Source of the DNA: Arthrobacter crusticola | GTDB taxonomy: Bacteria; Actinomycetota; Actinomycetes; Actinomycetales; Micrococcaceae | Direction of reading: 5' to 3' | Assembly: GCF_004357995.1 (NCBI RefSeq) | Contig: NZ_SMTK01000002.1 | Location: 558,001-622,000, forward strand | Length of the DNA: 64,000 nt | Shown here: positions 17,140 to 24,685 of the stretch, one piece after another | Numbering within the stretch: the first letter of the stretch is position 1 | Layout of the letters: every line of letters starts with the position of its first letter | Notes under the pieces: model-generated | What the model was told of the DNA's origin: nothing | Database searches by the model: none | Seen by the model: only the letters and a program-made list of their open reading frames with translations | Translations under genes and position numbers: made by a program

Positions 17140-19785
17140 ATGACCCCGCTGCTGCCCGGCAGCTTCTTCATAGGGCGCACCGAACTGCTCGCCGGCATCG
17201 ACACTGCCCTCCGGCGGACGGGATCCTCGGGAGCTGTCCTCGTCGGAGGGACGGGGGTCGGCAAGACCGCGCTCCTGCAGCAGGTCCTGCAGTCGGGATC
17301 CGGGGTCCATATCGTCAACGTTCGGGGCTCGGCCGCCTCGCGGCGCATTCCCTACCGTGCGCTGAGCTTCCTCCTCTCCGAGGTGGAACGGGAGGTGCTC
17401 GGCAACCCGGTGATGGTCCTGCAGGCGCTGAGCGCGGCACTGCGGCGCCACGCCCGTGGTGAGTCGGTCATCATCGCGGTCGACAATGCCGAGCAGCTTG
17501 ACCCGGCCTCCTCCGGGGTCATCAGCCAGCTCGTCCAGAACGGAGACGCCCGCATTCTGCTGGCCGTCAAGGACTTCGCCCTCGCCGACGCCGCCTTCAT
17601 GGCGATGTGGTGCGACGGTTCGCTTCAGCGCTTCGACGTTCCGCCGCTCACCTTCGACGAGTCGACCCGGTTCGTCGAGGCCGAGCTGGGGGCGCCGGCA
17701 TCCCAGGAGTGCCTGCAGGCGCTGTGGGAGTTCAGCGCCGGCAACCCGAGGGTCCTCCGCACGGCGCTGCGGGGAATGGCCCGGCGCAACCTTCTCGCCC
17801 GGAGCAACGGCTCCTGGGTGCTGCTGCCCGGCCGGCTGGTCCTCGGCGAGGAACTTGCGGAAGCCGGATCGGCCCTTCCCGAGCTGAGCCGCGAACAGCG
17901 CAGGATCGTGCGCCTGACCGCCCTGGCCGGCCACCTGCCCTGGCCGATGGCGCTCCAGCGGTTCAGCCCGGAAGACCTTGACGCCGTGCAGGAGGCACGT
18001 GTGATCAGCGTCGACCACGGGCCGGCACCGGCCGCGCGCTGCACCGCACCCGCCCTGGCCGACGCCGTCGCCGAAAGTGTTCCCGCGGAGGAGGCCGGGG
18101 CGCTTTACGCTGATTTCGCCTCCCTGCCGGGCTTCGGGGTGGTCCTCGAGGCCGAGCCGACCCGGCATGCGCAGTGGCTGCTCCGGGCCGGAATGCCGCT
18201 GCCTCCGGAGGTCGCCCTGGCCGGCGCCCGCTCGGCCAACCGCGCCGGCGACTTCGCGGCGGCCGCGGAGATTGCGGCAAGCGGAAAAGGCCGGTCCGTG
18301 CCCGCCGCCCTGGTTCTCGAGTCGGTCATCGCCGACCTCGGACAGGGGGATTTCGAACGGGCAGCCTCTACCGCAGCAGCCCTGGCGGGCCGCCCGGAGA
18401 GCCCGGCCGGTGCCGACCTTTTCCGGCTGCGCCTGCTGCAGGCCCGCATCCTCCGTCATCTCGGCCAGCCCGGCAGCGAGGCCCTCCTCGACCGGGCCGG
18501 AGACGAACTCGCCGGGGAGCAGCCCCTTCCGGATTCCCCGGCCGCGGAGCTGCGCAGGGAGGCGCTGCTGGCCCGCGCCGAGCAGGCCTCCTGGGATGGC
18601 AAATTCCTGCGCAACGCGGCGGAGCTCCCGGCTGTCCTTGCCTCCGACGACGGGCCCGACGCCGAATTCCGGGCGCGGATCGAGGGCTGGCTGTGTGAAG
18701 CATGGGCGATGACCGCCCGGCAGCTCGAGGCCATGGAACTGGCCACCGACCTGGCCCGCCGTGTCGGGGGACCGGGCATCAGCAGGACCACCCGGATCTT
18801 CGCCGTCCAGCAGATCGGGGAGGTGTACCGGCTCGCGGGCTCGAGCGCAGAGGGCGAACGGATGCTGGCCGCCGCCGGACTGCCGCGGGGAGGTTCGGAT
18901 GCCGGGCACGGATCATGGGGCGCCGTTGCCGAAGGTGTTGCCGAGGCTCTCCAGGGCAGGGTCGGTCCCGCCCTCAAACTCCTCGCCCCCGCGCTCAACC
19001 AGCTGCGCGTCCGCGACCCGCACGGCCTTTTGCCCCTGGCCGCGGCCGGAATCACCTACTGCCACGCCCAGGAGCGCAACCTCGAACAGGCAATCGCCCA
19101 CCTTCCGGTCACGGAAGCCGGCCCCGCAAGCCCGTGGAAGGTCCGGCGCGCCTCTCGGCACCTTCAGCTTCTGGTGTCCTCGCTCCTCGAGGTCAAGGCC
19201 GACGCGGCCCGCGACCTCCACACCCTCGGGGACGTCGACCGCCGCGCCGGCGTCGGCGCCTGGGCGCTCCTGTCCCTGTCCCGGGCCGTGCGCCTCGGCG
19301 ACAGGACGGCGATCGATGCGCTGACCGCGGTGTCCGCCTCGCTCCAGGGGGCGTTCGCCCGGACCTGCGAGCTCTACGCCAAGGGGCTGGGCAACGGCGA
19401 TGCCGAACTGTTGGTGCAGGCCGCCGAACTCGCCTCCGCGCAGGGGGACCGCCGCTTCGCCTCCGACGCGGCCCAGGCCGCCCTCCGCAGCGCCACGGGA
19501 ACGCGGGAAAAGAACAGCCTCCGCCAGCTGCAGCGCCGGGTCCGGGACATCCTTCCCGAGGCCGCGGCCTGGAGCTCGGCCGGGTCGGGCCTCGAACGCC
19601 TCACGGCCAGGGAACGCGAGGTGACCCGGCTGGCGGCGGCGGGGGCGAGCAACAAGGCGATCGCCGCGCAGATGTTCGTCTCGGTGCGTACGGTCGAGGG
19701 CCACCTCTACCAGGTGTATTCGAAGCTGAACGTCTCAACCCGGAGCGAGCTTGGAGAGCTCATCCCCACCGAAACCCGCGCATGA
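17140..19785 (+). CDS. STAND ATPase / LuxR-family regulator A1 (Walker B Asp-Asn)
   Basis: 881 residues. A FIGR motif (10-13) is followed by Walker A GGTGVGKT (36-43) and Walker B IIAVDNAEQLD (about 111-121), where the second acidic residue is Asn. The STAND sensor motif appears as SAGNPRVLRTAL. The middle ~500 residues are helical repeats of TPR type. A LuxR helix-turn-helix closes the protein at ~818-875 (LTAREREVTRLAAAGASNKA, then SVRTVEGHLYQVYSKL). It closely resembles A2 (24686) in layout, e.g. DPHGLLPLA against DSHGLLPLA. The stop overlaps the B1 start by 4 bases. The signal sensed and the targets are unknown. The Asn suggests weak ATP hydrolysis (inference). Confidence 0.85.
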   Translation: MTPLLPGSFFIGRTELLAGIDTALRRTGSSGAVLVGGTGVGKTALLQQVLQSGSGVHIVNVRGSAASRRIPYRALSFLLSEVEREVLGNPVMVLQALSAALRRHARGESVIIAVDNAEQLDPASSGVISQLVQNGDARILLAVKDFALADAAFMAMWCDGSLQRFDVPPLTFDESTRFVEAELGAPASQECLQALWEFSAGNPRVLRTALRGMARRNLLARSNGSWVLLPGRLVLGEELAEAGSALPELSREQRRIVRLTALAGHLPWPMALQRFSPEDLDAVQEARVISVDHGPAPAARCTAPALADAVAESVPAEEAGALYADFASLPGFGVVLEAEPTRHAQWLLRAGMPLPPEVALAGARSANRAGDFAAAAEIAASGKGRSVPAALVLESVIADLGQGDFERAASTAAALAGRPESPAGADLFRLRLLQARILRHLGQPGSEALLDRAGDELAGEQPLPDSPAAELRREALLARAEQASWDGKFLRNAAELPAVLASDDGPDAEFRARIEGWLCEAWAMTARQLEAMELATDLARRVGGPGISRTTRIFAVQQIGEVYRLAGSSAEGERMLAAAGLPRGGSDAGHGSWGAVAEGVAEALQGRVGPALKLLAPALNQLRVRDPHGLLPLAAAGITYCHAQERNLEQAIAHLPVTEAGPASPWKVRRASRHLQLLVSSLLEVKADAARDLHTLGDVDRRAGVGAWALLSLSRAVRLGDRTAIDALTAVSASLQGAFARTCELYAKGLGNGDAELLVQAAELASAQGDRRFASDAAQAALRSATGTREKNSLRQLQRRVRDILPEAAAWSSAGSGLERLTAREREVTRLAAAGASNKAIAAQMFVSVRTVEGHLYQVYSKLNVSTRSELGELIPTETRA

Positions 19786-22442
19786 GGACCACCGCTTCGC
19801 TGGTGGACGAGGACCTTGTCGGCCGGAACCCGCTGATCGAAGCGCTTGAACACGCAGTGACGCGCTCGGACCTGCACGGGGCGTTCGTCTTCGGTGAGGC
19901 CGGGATGGGCAAGACGGCGCTCGCCCGCCACCTCGTGGACCGGACCCTGCACTCGGCGGCCTCCTTCCTGATCCACCCGGGTCCGGCCCTGAGCAACGCA
20001 CCCTACGCGGCCCTGGCCCCGTTCCTGGGCCGGGCGACAGCCCGCGACATGGAATCCTCACTGTCCGTGCTGCGGATCCTGATCTCGTTCTTCCGTGAGG
20101 AGTCGAAGGGACGCCCGGTGCTGCTCGTCGTCGACGACGCCCACGAGGTCGACGACGACAGCAGCCACGTGCTCTCCCAGCTCGTCTCCTCGCGCACCGT
20201 GCGCCTTGTCGCCTTCTCGCGGCCGCAGGAACCGGTCTCCGAAGAACTCGTGTCGCTCTGCAGGGAAGGTCTGCTCGCCCGTTTCGAGGTGGGACCCCTC
20301 GACGCGGCCGAGGTGGGGGAGGTGTGCACGAAAGTGCTCGGCGGCGAGCTCGTGCGCGGGACCGGGGAGCGCCTCTGGGAGGAGTCGGGAGGGAACCCGT
20401 TGTTCCTGCGGACCCTGCTCGACCAGTCCCTCGCCGACGGGGCGCTCACCGAAACCGCGGGGGTATGGCAGCTGTCCGGGGAGGAACTGAGGGTCCCCGC
20501 CTCCCTCGCCGACCTGGTGCGGGGCATCTGCCTGCGGCTGCCGCCGCAGGAGCGGAAAGCCTTCGAAGCACTCGCCCTCGCAGAACCTGTCCCCTTCTCG
20601 GCGCTCTCCGGCATCACCGATGCCACAGCCGTGCCGAACCTCCTTGAGGCCGGGCTCATCATGAGCATGCCCGGCCATCCGGCCTTCGCGGTTCCCACCC
20701 ACCGGCTCTACGGGAGGATCGTGCGCGGACTCGTTCCGGCAGGACGGAGCGCCGTGCTCAGGGCCGAGCTGGCCGCCGGTTCCACACCGATACCCACAGT
20801 GGGCCCCGGCAGGATCCGGCACCTCAACTGGGCCCTTGACTGCGGGGAGAGCGTGTCGGACGCCGAGCTCATCGAGGGAGCCCGCCTCGCCCACCGCTAC
20901 TTCGACCTGTCCTCCTCGGTCCGGTTCGCCTCGGCGGTGACAGGTGCGGAACATGCCACTGCAGCTCGGGTGGAACGGGCGCGGGTCGAACTCGCCCGGA
21001 TGCACCTTCCCGAAGCCGAAGACCTGCTGCGCGGAGCCCTGGAGGCGGCCGGGCAGATCGAGGTGCTTGCCGCCGCGGCGGTTCTCACGGTGCGCCTGCG
21101 GCTGTTCCAGGGCAGGCCGCTGAAGGACATCCATACCCTGGCGGACCGGTGGAGCGCGGTGCTGCAGTCGAAGCACCACTTCACGGCGGACCCGCCGGAG
21201 GTCGACCTGCTCCGCTGCTTCATCTACAACCTCGAGGGCCGCTACGCCGATGCCGAGACGCGGCTGCGGGCGATTGGAGAGGATGAGGCCGCCGGTGAGC
21301 TCAACTTTGCCCTCGCCCAGTCCCTGCTGGGGGAGGCCCTCGGGGCAACCGGCCGGGGCACCGAGGGCAAGGCGCTGACGGGCTCCGGCCTCGCCCTGGT
21401 GCGGACCAACCCCGGCCTTTTCAACGATTTCCACGCCTTCACCCTCACCCGCCACCTCCTGGTGCTGATCCACTCGGGCGAGTTCGCCGAAGCCGAGGCC
21501 GCCCTCCAGGACTATGCCCGCCGGCCGGCCCGTGACTACGCCTTCACCGGCGGGGCCCTCGCCGCACTCGAAGCTCTGCTCGAGGTGCGCCGGGGCCGGT
21601 TCCGGCTGGGGATGGAAAAACTGGGCCCCGCGCTCGAAGCGCTCCGCCGGTCCGACAACGAACTTCTCCTCCCGTATACCCTCGCTGTCGCCGCCCTCGC
21701 CTCCAGCGCCCTGGGCCGGGCGGACCGCGCCGAGGCGCTGACAGCCGAATTCGCCGCACAGGCCCACCGGGGCAGCCGCCCTCTTGCGCTGCTGGCCCAG
21801 GCTTTCACCCATGCGGCCATGCTTCCCTCATCCAACCGGGAGCACCACCTCGACCGACTGAAGGGGCTGGCCGCCACGGCGGCGGGGAGGACCCTTTCCG
21901 CCGTCGAAAAGGACATCCTGGAGATCCTCGTGGCGCTGGGCGACGAGGAGTCCGCCGACCGGCTCGTGGCGCTCACCGGCACGATGGAAGGACGTGAGGC
22001 GGCAGTGCTCAATGGGTACGCCGCCGCTGTGGTCTCAGGGGATCCGGAGCGGCTGGCCGCGGCGGGGGACAAGGCGGAACTCTCCCAAAAACACCTGGTG
22101 GCAGCCGATGCGGCCTACCGCGCCATGCGGCTGCTCGCGGGCACGGGGGACCGCCGGACCCAGCGCGAACTGCTCCAGGTGGCCCGGCGCCGGCGCCAGC
22201 GACTTGAGGGCTGCTCGCCCGTGCTCCTCGGTGACGCCGAGGAGCCGACAAAGCTGACCGCGCGGGAGCGGGAGATCGCCTCCCTCGCCCTCGACGGCGC
22301 GTCGAACCGTGCGATCGCCGCCGCGCTGACAGTCTCTCCCCGGACTGTCGAGGGCCATCTCTACCGCATCTACGCGAAGCTCGGCATCACCCGGCGCGAG
22401 GAGCTGACGGCGGAGTACGAATCGATCGTCCGGCCGGAGTAG
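19782..22442 (+). CDS. STAND ATPase / LuxR-family regulator B1 (Walker B Asp-Asp)
   Basis: 886 residues from ATG 19782, which overlaps the A1 stop (ATGA); the frame extends open far upstream but inside A1 on another frame, so the overlap start is preferred. Walker A is GEAGMGKT (38-45), Walker B LLVVDDAHEVD (about 113-123), and the STAND motif SGGNPLFLRTL. Helical repeats fill the middle, and the LuxR domain lies at ~825-880 (LTAREREIASLALDGASNRA, then SPRTVEGHLYRIYAKL). It pairs in sequence with B2 (27325): shared GGNPLFL, EGREAAVLN/EGREGAVLN, and the C-terminal RREEL. Coupled translation with A1 suggests a hetero-complex, with B the competent ATPase. Target unknown. Confidence 0.86.
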   Translation: MRTTASLVDEDLVGRNPLIEALEHAVTRSDLHGAFVFGEAGMGKTALARHLVDRTLHSAASFLIHPGPALSNAPYAALAPFLGRATARDMESSLSVLRILISFFREESKGRPVLLVVDDAHEVDDDSSHVLSQLVSSRTVRLVAFSRPQEPVSEELVSLCREGLLARFEVGPLDAAEVGEVCTKVLGGELVRGTGERLWEESGGNPLFLRTLLDQSLADGALTETAGVWQLSGEELRVPASLADLVRGICLRLPPQERKAFEALALAEPVPFSALSGITDATAVPNLLEAGLIMSMPGHPAFAVPTHRLYGRIVRGLVPAGRSAVLRAELAAGSTPIPTVGPGRIRHLNWALDCGESVSDAELIEGARLAHRYFDLSSSVRFASAVTGAEHATAARVERARVELARMHLPEAEDLLRGALEAAGQIEVLAAAAVLTVRLRLFQGRPLKDIHTLADRWSAVLQSKHHFTADPPEVDLLRCFIYNLEGRYADAETRLRAIGEDEAAGELNFALAQSLLGEALGATGRGTEGKALTGSGLALVRTNPGLFNDFHAFTLTRHLLVLIHSGEFAEAEAALQDYARRPARDYAFTGGALAALEALLEVRRGRFRLGMEKLGPALEALRRSDNELLLPYTLAVAALASSALGRADRAEALTAEFAAQAHRGSRPLALLAQAFTHAAMLPSSNREHHLDRLKGLAATAAGRTLSAVEKDILEILVALGDEESADRLVALTGTMEGREAAVLNGYAAAVVSGDPERLAAAGDKAELSQKHLVAADAAYRAMRLLAGTGDRRTQRELLQVARRRRQRLEGCSPVLLGDAEEPTKLTAREREIASLALDGASNRAIAAALTVSPRTVEGHLYRIYAKLGITRREELTAEYESIVRPE

Positions 22443-22523
22443 GACCTGCCGAGTAGGAGGCCCGGTCATGAGGTAGTACCGGACCCGGGAACAGGTAGCA
22501 GAACAGGGGAATTCGGGCGCGAT

Positions 22524-22558
22524 TACTTGTGTTCCCGTCCTCCCGGGAGACATAGAGT
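22524..22558 (+). promoter_or_regulatory. promoter of RNA element 1
   Basis: TACTTGTG (22524-22531), 20 bases, ATAGAGT (22552-22558). This matches the A1 and RNA-2 promoters (TACTCGTG or CACTCGTG, 19 bases, CTAGGCT). Two GAGTAGG copies lie just upstream, around 22438 and 22451. The predicted start is near 22565. Confidence 0.5.
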
Positions 22559-22564
22559 TTTGAT

Positions 22565-22725
22565 AAGTCGGAACCCAGAAAAGGAGCCGGCTTCCCCGAA
22601 CCGGGTCGGCGGTGTCGAAGTCTTCTTGAGACCAGGACTTCATCCCCAGCCGCCGCCGACCCTTAACCTCAGCAGGAGAACCTGCACGTGGCCGGGCTGG
22701 AACATCGACGTTCCGGCCCGGCTTT
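22565..22725 (+). ncRNA. candidate structured RNA 1 downstream of B1
   Basis: Between a promoter and an intrinsic terminator lies a two-helix fold. P1: 22603-22614 with 22651-22662 (12 pairs, one T-G). P2: 22617-22623 with 22635-22641, with loop bases TTGAGACCA at 22626-22634. The 3' side between helices reads ATCCCCAGC. A copy with different stem bases but the same pairing, loop core GAGACC and TCCCCAG lies at 30414-30473. A small extra hairpin, GCAGG-AGAA-CCTGC, follows near 22671-22684. The paired changes (two in P1, three in P2) argue for RNA structure rather than a peptide. It could be a trans-acting sRNA. No known family recognised. Confidence 0.6.
22691..22725 (+). terminator. intrinsic terminator ending RNA 1
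   Basis: 13-pair stem: 22691-22703 with 22710-22722 (one T-G pair), loop ATCGAC, followed by TTT. This is the clearest terminator in the regulator region and defines the 3' end of the candidate RNA. Confidence 0.8.
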
Positions 22726-23030
22726 CGCGTGAGGGCTGAAGGATGGCACCGGGACCGGTAGACCCTGTCCGGTGGCTGCCTACGTCGGGCCAGGACAACT
22801 GATTCGTTGAAGGCAGCCCGGCCGCTCCGCCCGCTCATCAGCAGCACCGAATGGACACTGCCAGCGGTGAGTGTGGTGACCACCGGGGCACACAGAATCA
22901 CGAGCGCACCAGAACCGGCCTTGTGCTCCGGTCCCGACAACCGCAGGACGGCGGGCGCGGAGGCCGCGAGGACCAGATGGGCCGACGTGCTGAACAGCAC
23001 GAGCGGGCAGGGAGCCCACCGGGGGTGCTG
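22726..23030. other. 305 bases without a supported gene
   Basis: No frame on the plus strand has a credible start and composition. On the minus strand a hydrophobic, codon-like stretch (about 23000 down to 22740) begins LFSTSAHLVLAASAPAVLRL, but it runs through the RNA 1 terminator and on into B1 and lacks a ribosome site. It may be a gene remnant. Otherwise I see nothing here. Confidence 0.4.
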
Positions 23031-23236
23031 TAAGATGGTCTGCGATGCCTAGGCGAGGGAGCGGCCCGAGAAATCGGGCGGACTCCGTGATCGACGGTGG
23101 CTAGCGACTTTCAGCGGCTGGTGCTTACACCAGCAGTGAGCGGTTTCTAGACGCGCTCCTCAACGTCCCGGCAACGTCCACAGGCTGGCCGCGCCACCGG
23201 CGCACCAGTTATCCAGCGTTCCACGAGGAGACCCCG
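23031..23236 (+). promoter_or_regulatory. rplY promoter and structured leader
   Basis: TAAGAT (23031-23036) is a good -10, giving a ~190-base leader. The leader contains hairpins GCCCGA-GAAA-TCGGGC (23064-23079) and GCTGGTG-CTTA-CACCAGC (23117-23134) and a possible GAGCG/CGCTC pair at about 23138-23158. Such a leader could mediate autogenous control by L25, but the fold is not a family I can name. Confidence 0.45.
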
Positions 23237-23845
23237 ATGTCAGAGCAGAAGCTCCCAGCAGAAGTACGCAGCGAATTCGGCAAGGGCGCGGCCCGCCAGG
23301 CCCGCCGCGCCAACAAGATCCCCGCAGTGATCTACGGGCACGGCGGGGATCCGCTCCACGTCCTGCTCCCCGCGAAGGCCACGACCCTCGCCGTGCGCAC
23401 CCCCAACGCCCTGCTCACCCTCGAGGTCGACGGCACCGAGCACCTGGCCCTCGCCAAGGATATCCAGCGCAACCCGCTGAAGCAGATCATCGAGCACATC
23501 GACCTGCTGACGGTCCGCCGCGGCGAGAAGGTCGAAGTCGACGTCACCATCCACATCGAGGGCGAGGCCGCTCCCGAGGTCGTCGTCAACCTCGAAAGCA
23601 ACACGGTGCTCGTCGAAGCCGAGGCCACCCACCTGCCCGAAAGCCTCACCGTCAACATCGAGGGCCGCCAGGTCGGCGAGCACATCCACGCTTCCGACAT
23701 TCAGCTGCCCGCGGGCACCCGGCTCCTGATCGACGCCGACACGCTCATCGTCAACCTCGCCGCTCCGACGGTTCAGGACCTCGGTGAGACCGAGGCCCCC
23801 GCTGAGGAAGCCGGCGCAGCCGAGCCCGCTGCCGACAACAGCTAA
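23237..23845 (+). CDS. rplY: 50S ribosomal protein L25 / general stress protein Ctc
   Basis: 202 residues: an N-terminal L25 domain that binds 5S rRNA (about 1-95, with RRANKIPAVIYGHG) and the C-terminal Ctc beta domain (about 100-190, EVVVNLESNTVLVEAEATHL), with an acidic Ala/Glu tail. This two-domain length is typical of the Ctc branch. GAGGAG lies 7 bases before ATG 23237. It is followed 14 bases later by pth; the pair is a standard translation module. It sits isolated between the two duplicated regulator pairs. Confidence 0.95.
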   Translation: MSEQKLPAEVRSEFGKGAARQARRANKIPAVIYGHGGDPLHVLLPAKATTLAVRTPNALLTLEVDGTEHLALAKDIQRNPLKQIIEHIDLLTVRRGEKVEVDVTIHIEGEAAPEVVVNLESNTVLVEAEATHLPESLTVNIEGRQVGEHIHASDIQLPAGTRLLIDADTLIVNLAAPTVQDLGETEAPAEEAGAAEPAADNS

Positions 23846-23859
23846 TCCTGCCGGCCTTC

Positions 23860-24447
23860 ATGCCAACTGATGCATGGCTCGTAGCCGGGCTCGGAAACCC
23901 CGGGCCCGGCTACAGCGGTAACCGCCACAATGTGGGTTCGATGGTCCTTGACCTTCTGGCAGCACGCCTCAACGGGCGGTTCCGGTCAACCCGGACGCAG
24001 GCGGTGGCCCTCGAGGGACGGCTTGGACCCGGCGGCCCGCGCGTGGTCCTGATGAAGCCGCTGACGTATATGAACCTCTCCGGCGGACCCGTCTCCGCGC
24101 TGGCGAAATTCTACGGAATCCCCGCCGAGCGGGTTCTTGCGGTGCACGACGAGATCGACATCCCCTTTAATACGGTCCGGCTCAAGGGCGGCGGGGGCGA
24201 AGGCGGGCACAACGGCCTCCGGGACATCAGCAGGGCCCTGGGCACGAAGGACTACCTCCGGGTGCGGGTCGGTGTCGGGCGTCCTCCCGGTCGGCAGGAC
24301 ACGGCCGACTTCGTCCTCAAGGACTTCGGCACCGCGGAAAAGAAGGAACTGCCCTTCCTCCTCGAGGATGCAGCAGACGCCGTCGAGGCCGTAATCCGGA
24401 CCGGACTCGTTGCCGCCCAGCAGAAATTCCACGCTCCTGCCGGTTGA
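23860..24447 (+). CDS. pth: peptidyl-tRNA hydrolase
   Basis: 195 residues. The family motifs are GLGNPGPGYSGNRHNVG (residues 10-26, with the catalytic His), KPLTYMNLSGG, and HDEIDIPFNTVRLKGGGGEG followed by GHNGLRDI. It releases peptides from prematurely dropped tRNAs in the cytoplasm. Length matches the family. It is probably co-transcribed with rplY (14-base gap). The ribosome site before ATG 23860 is weak, consistent with coupling. Confidence 0.95.
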   Translation: MPTDAWLVAGLGNPGPGYSGNRHNVGSMVLDLLAARLNGRFRSTRTQAVALEGRLGPGGPRVVLMKPLTYMNLSGGPVSALAKFYGIPAERVLAVHDEIDIPFNTVRLKGGGGEGGHNGLRDISRALGTKDYLRVRVGVGRPPGRQDTADFVLKDFGTAEKKELPFLLEDAADAVEAVIRTGLVAAQQKFHAPAG

Positions 24448-24685
24448 GAGCCGTTCGCGCCGGCGCGGCTCCGCGCCCGTGCGGGGCGGGGCAGGTGGGA
24501 CAGGTGCGAACACTACAGCATCAAACCTTGTTCGAGGCTTCGGTGGCTTTCTTTGCGCGGCGCGGTAGTGTGATGCTCCAAGACGATCGTTGTGGGGCGG
24601 ACTCAATGGTGACTTGTGGTACCGGCCCCGGTTCCGGACCGGGGCTGCCGGTTGGGGCCGGGAAAAGTGTGCTGGGGCGCCGCAC
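24448..24685 (+). promoter_or_regulatory. upstream region of regulator A2
   Basis: A 238-base gap. TAGTGT (24566-24571) could be a -10. GACTTGTG (24611-24618) resembles the box before A1 and the RNA elements but lacks a -10 at the right distance. Unlike the A1 leader, no GGTCTC site is visible. The inverted stretch CCCCGGTTCCGGACCGGGG (24627-24645) could form a short hairpin. Confidence 0.3.

Noticed and set aside
18702-19781. 360-codon upstream extension of the B1 frame
   Set aside because: It lies wholly inside A1 in another frame, is Arg/Pro/Gly-rich and has no family features. The ATGA overlap at 19782 is a normal coupled start.
22603-22662. RNA element as member of the 6C RNA family
   Set aside because: 6C RNAs have two hairpins with runs of six C in their loops. 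Here the loop is GAGACC and the C-run is four and in a linker, with nested helices.
22035-23000. 321-codon minus-strand frame from the rplY upstream region into B1
   Set aside because: It runs through the terminator of RNA 1 and the RNA element and lies opposite B1. Only its first ~90 residues look protein-like, so at most a remnant.
24590-24685. A2 starting at GTG 24590
   Set aside because: The added 32 residues are Trp/Arg/Gly-rich and match nothing. ATG 24686 gives the same N-terminal length before VGR as in A1.
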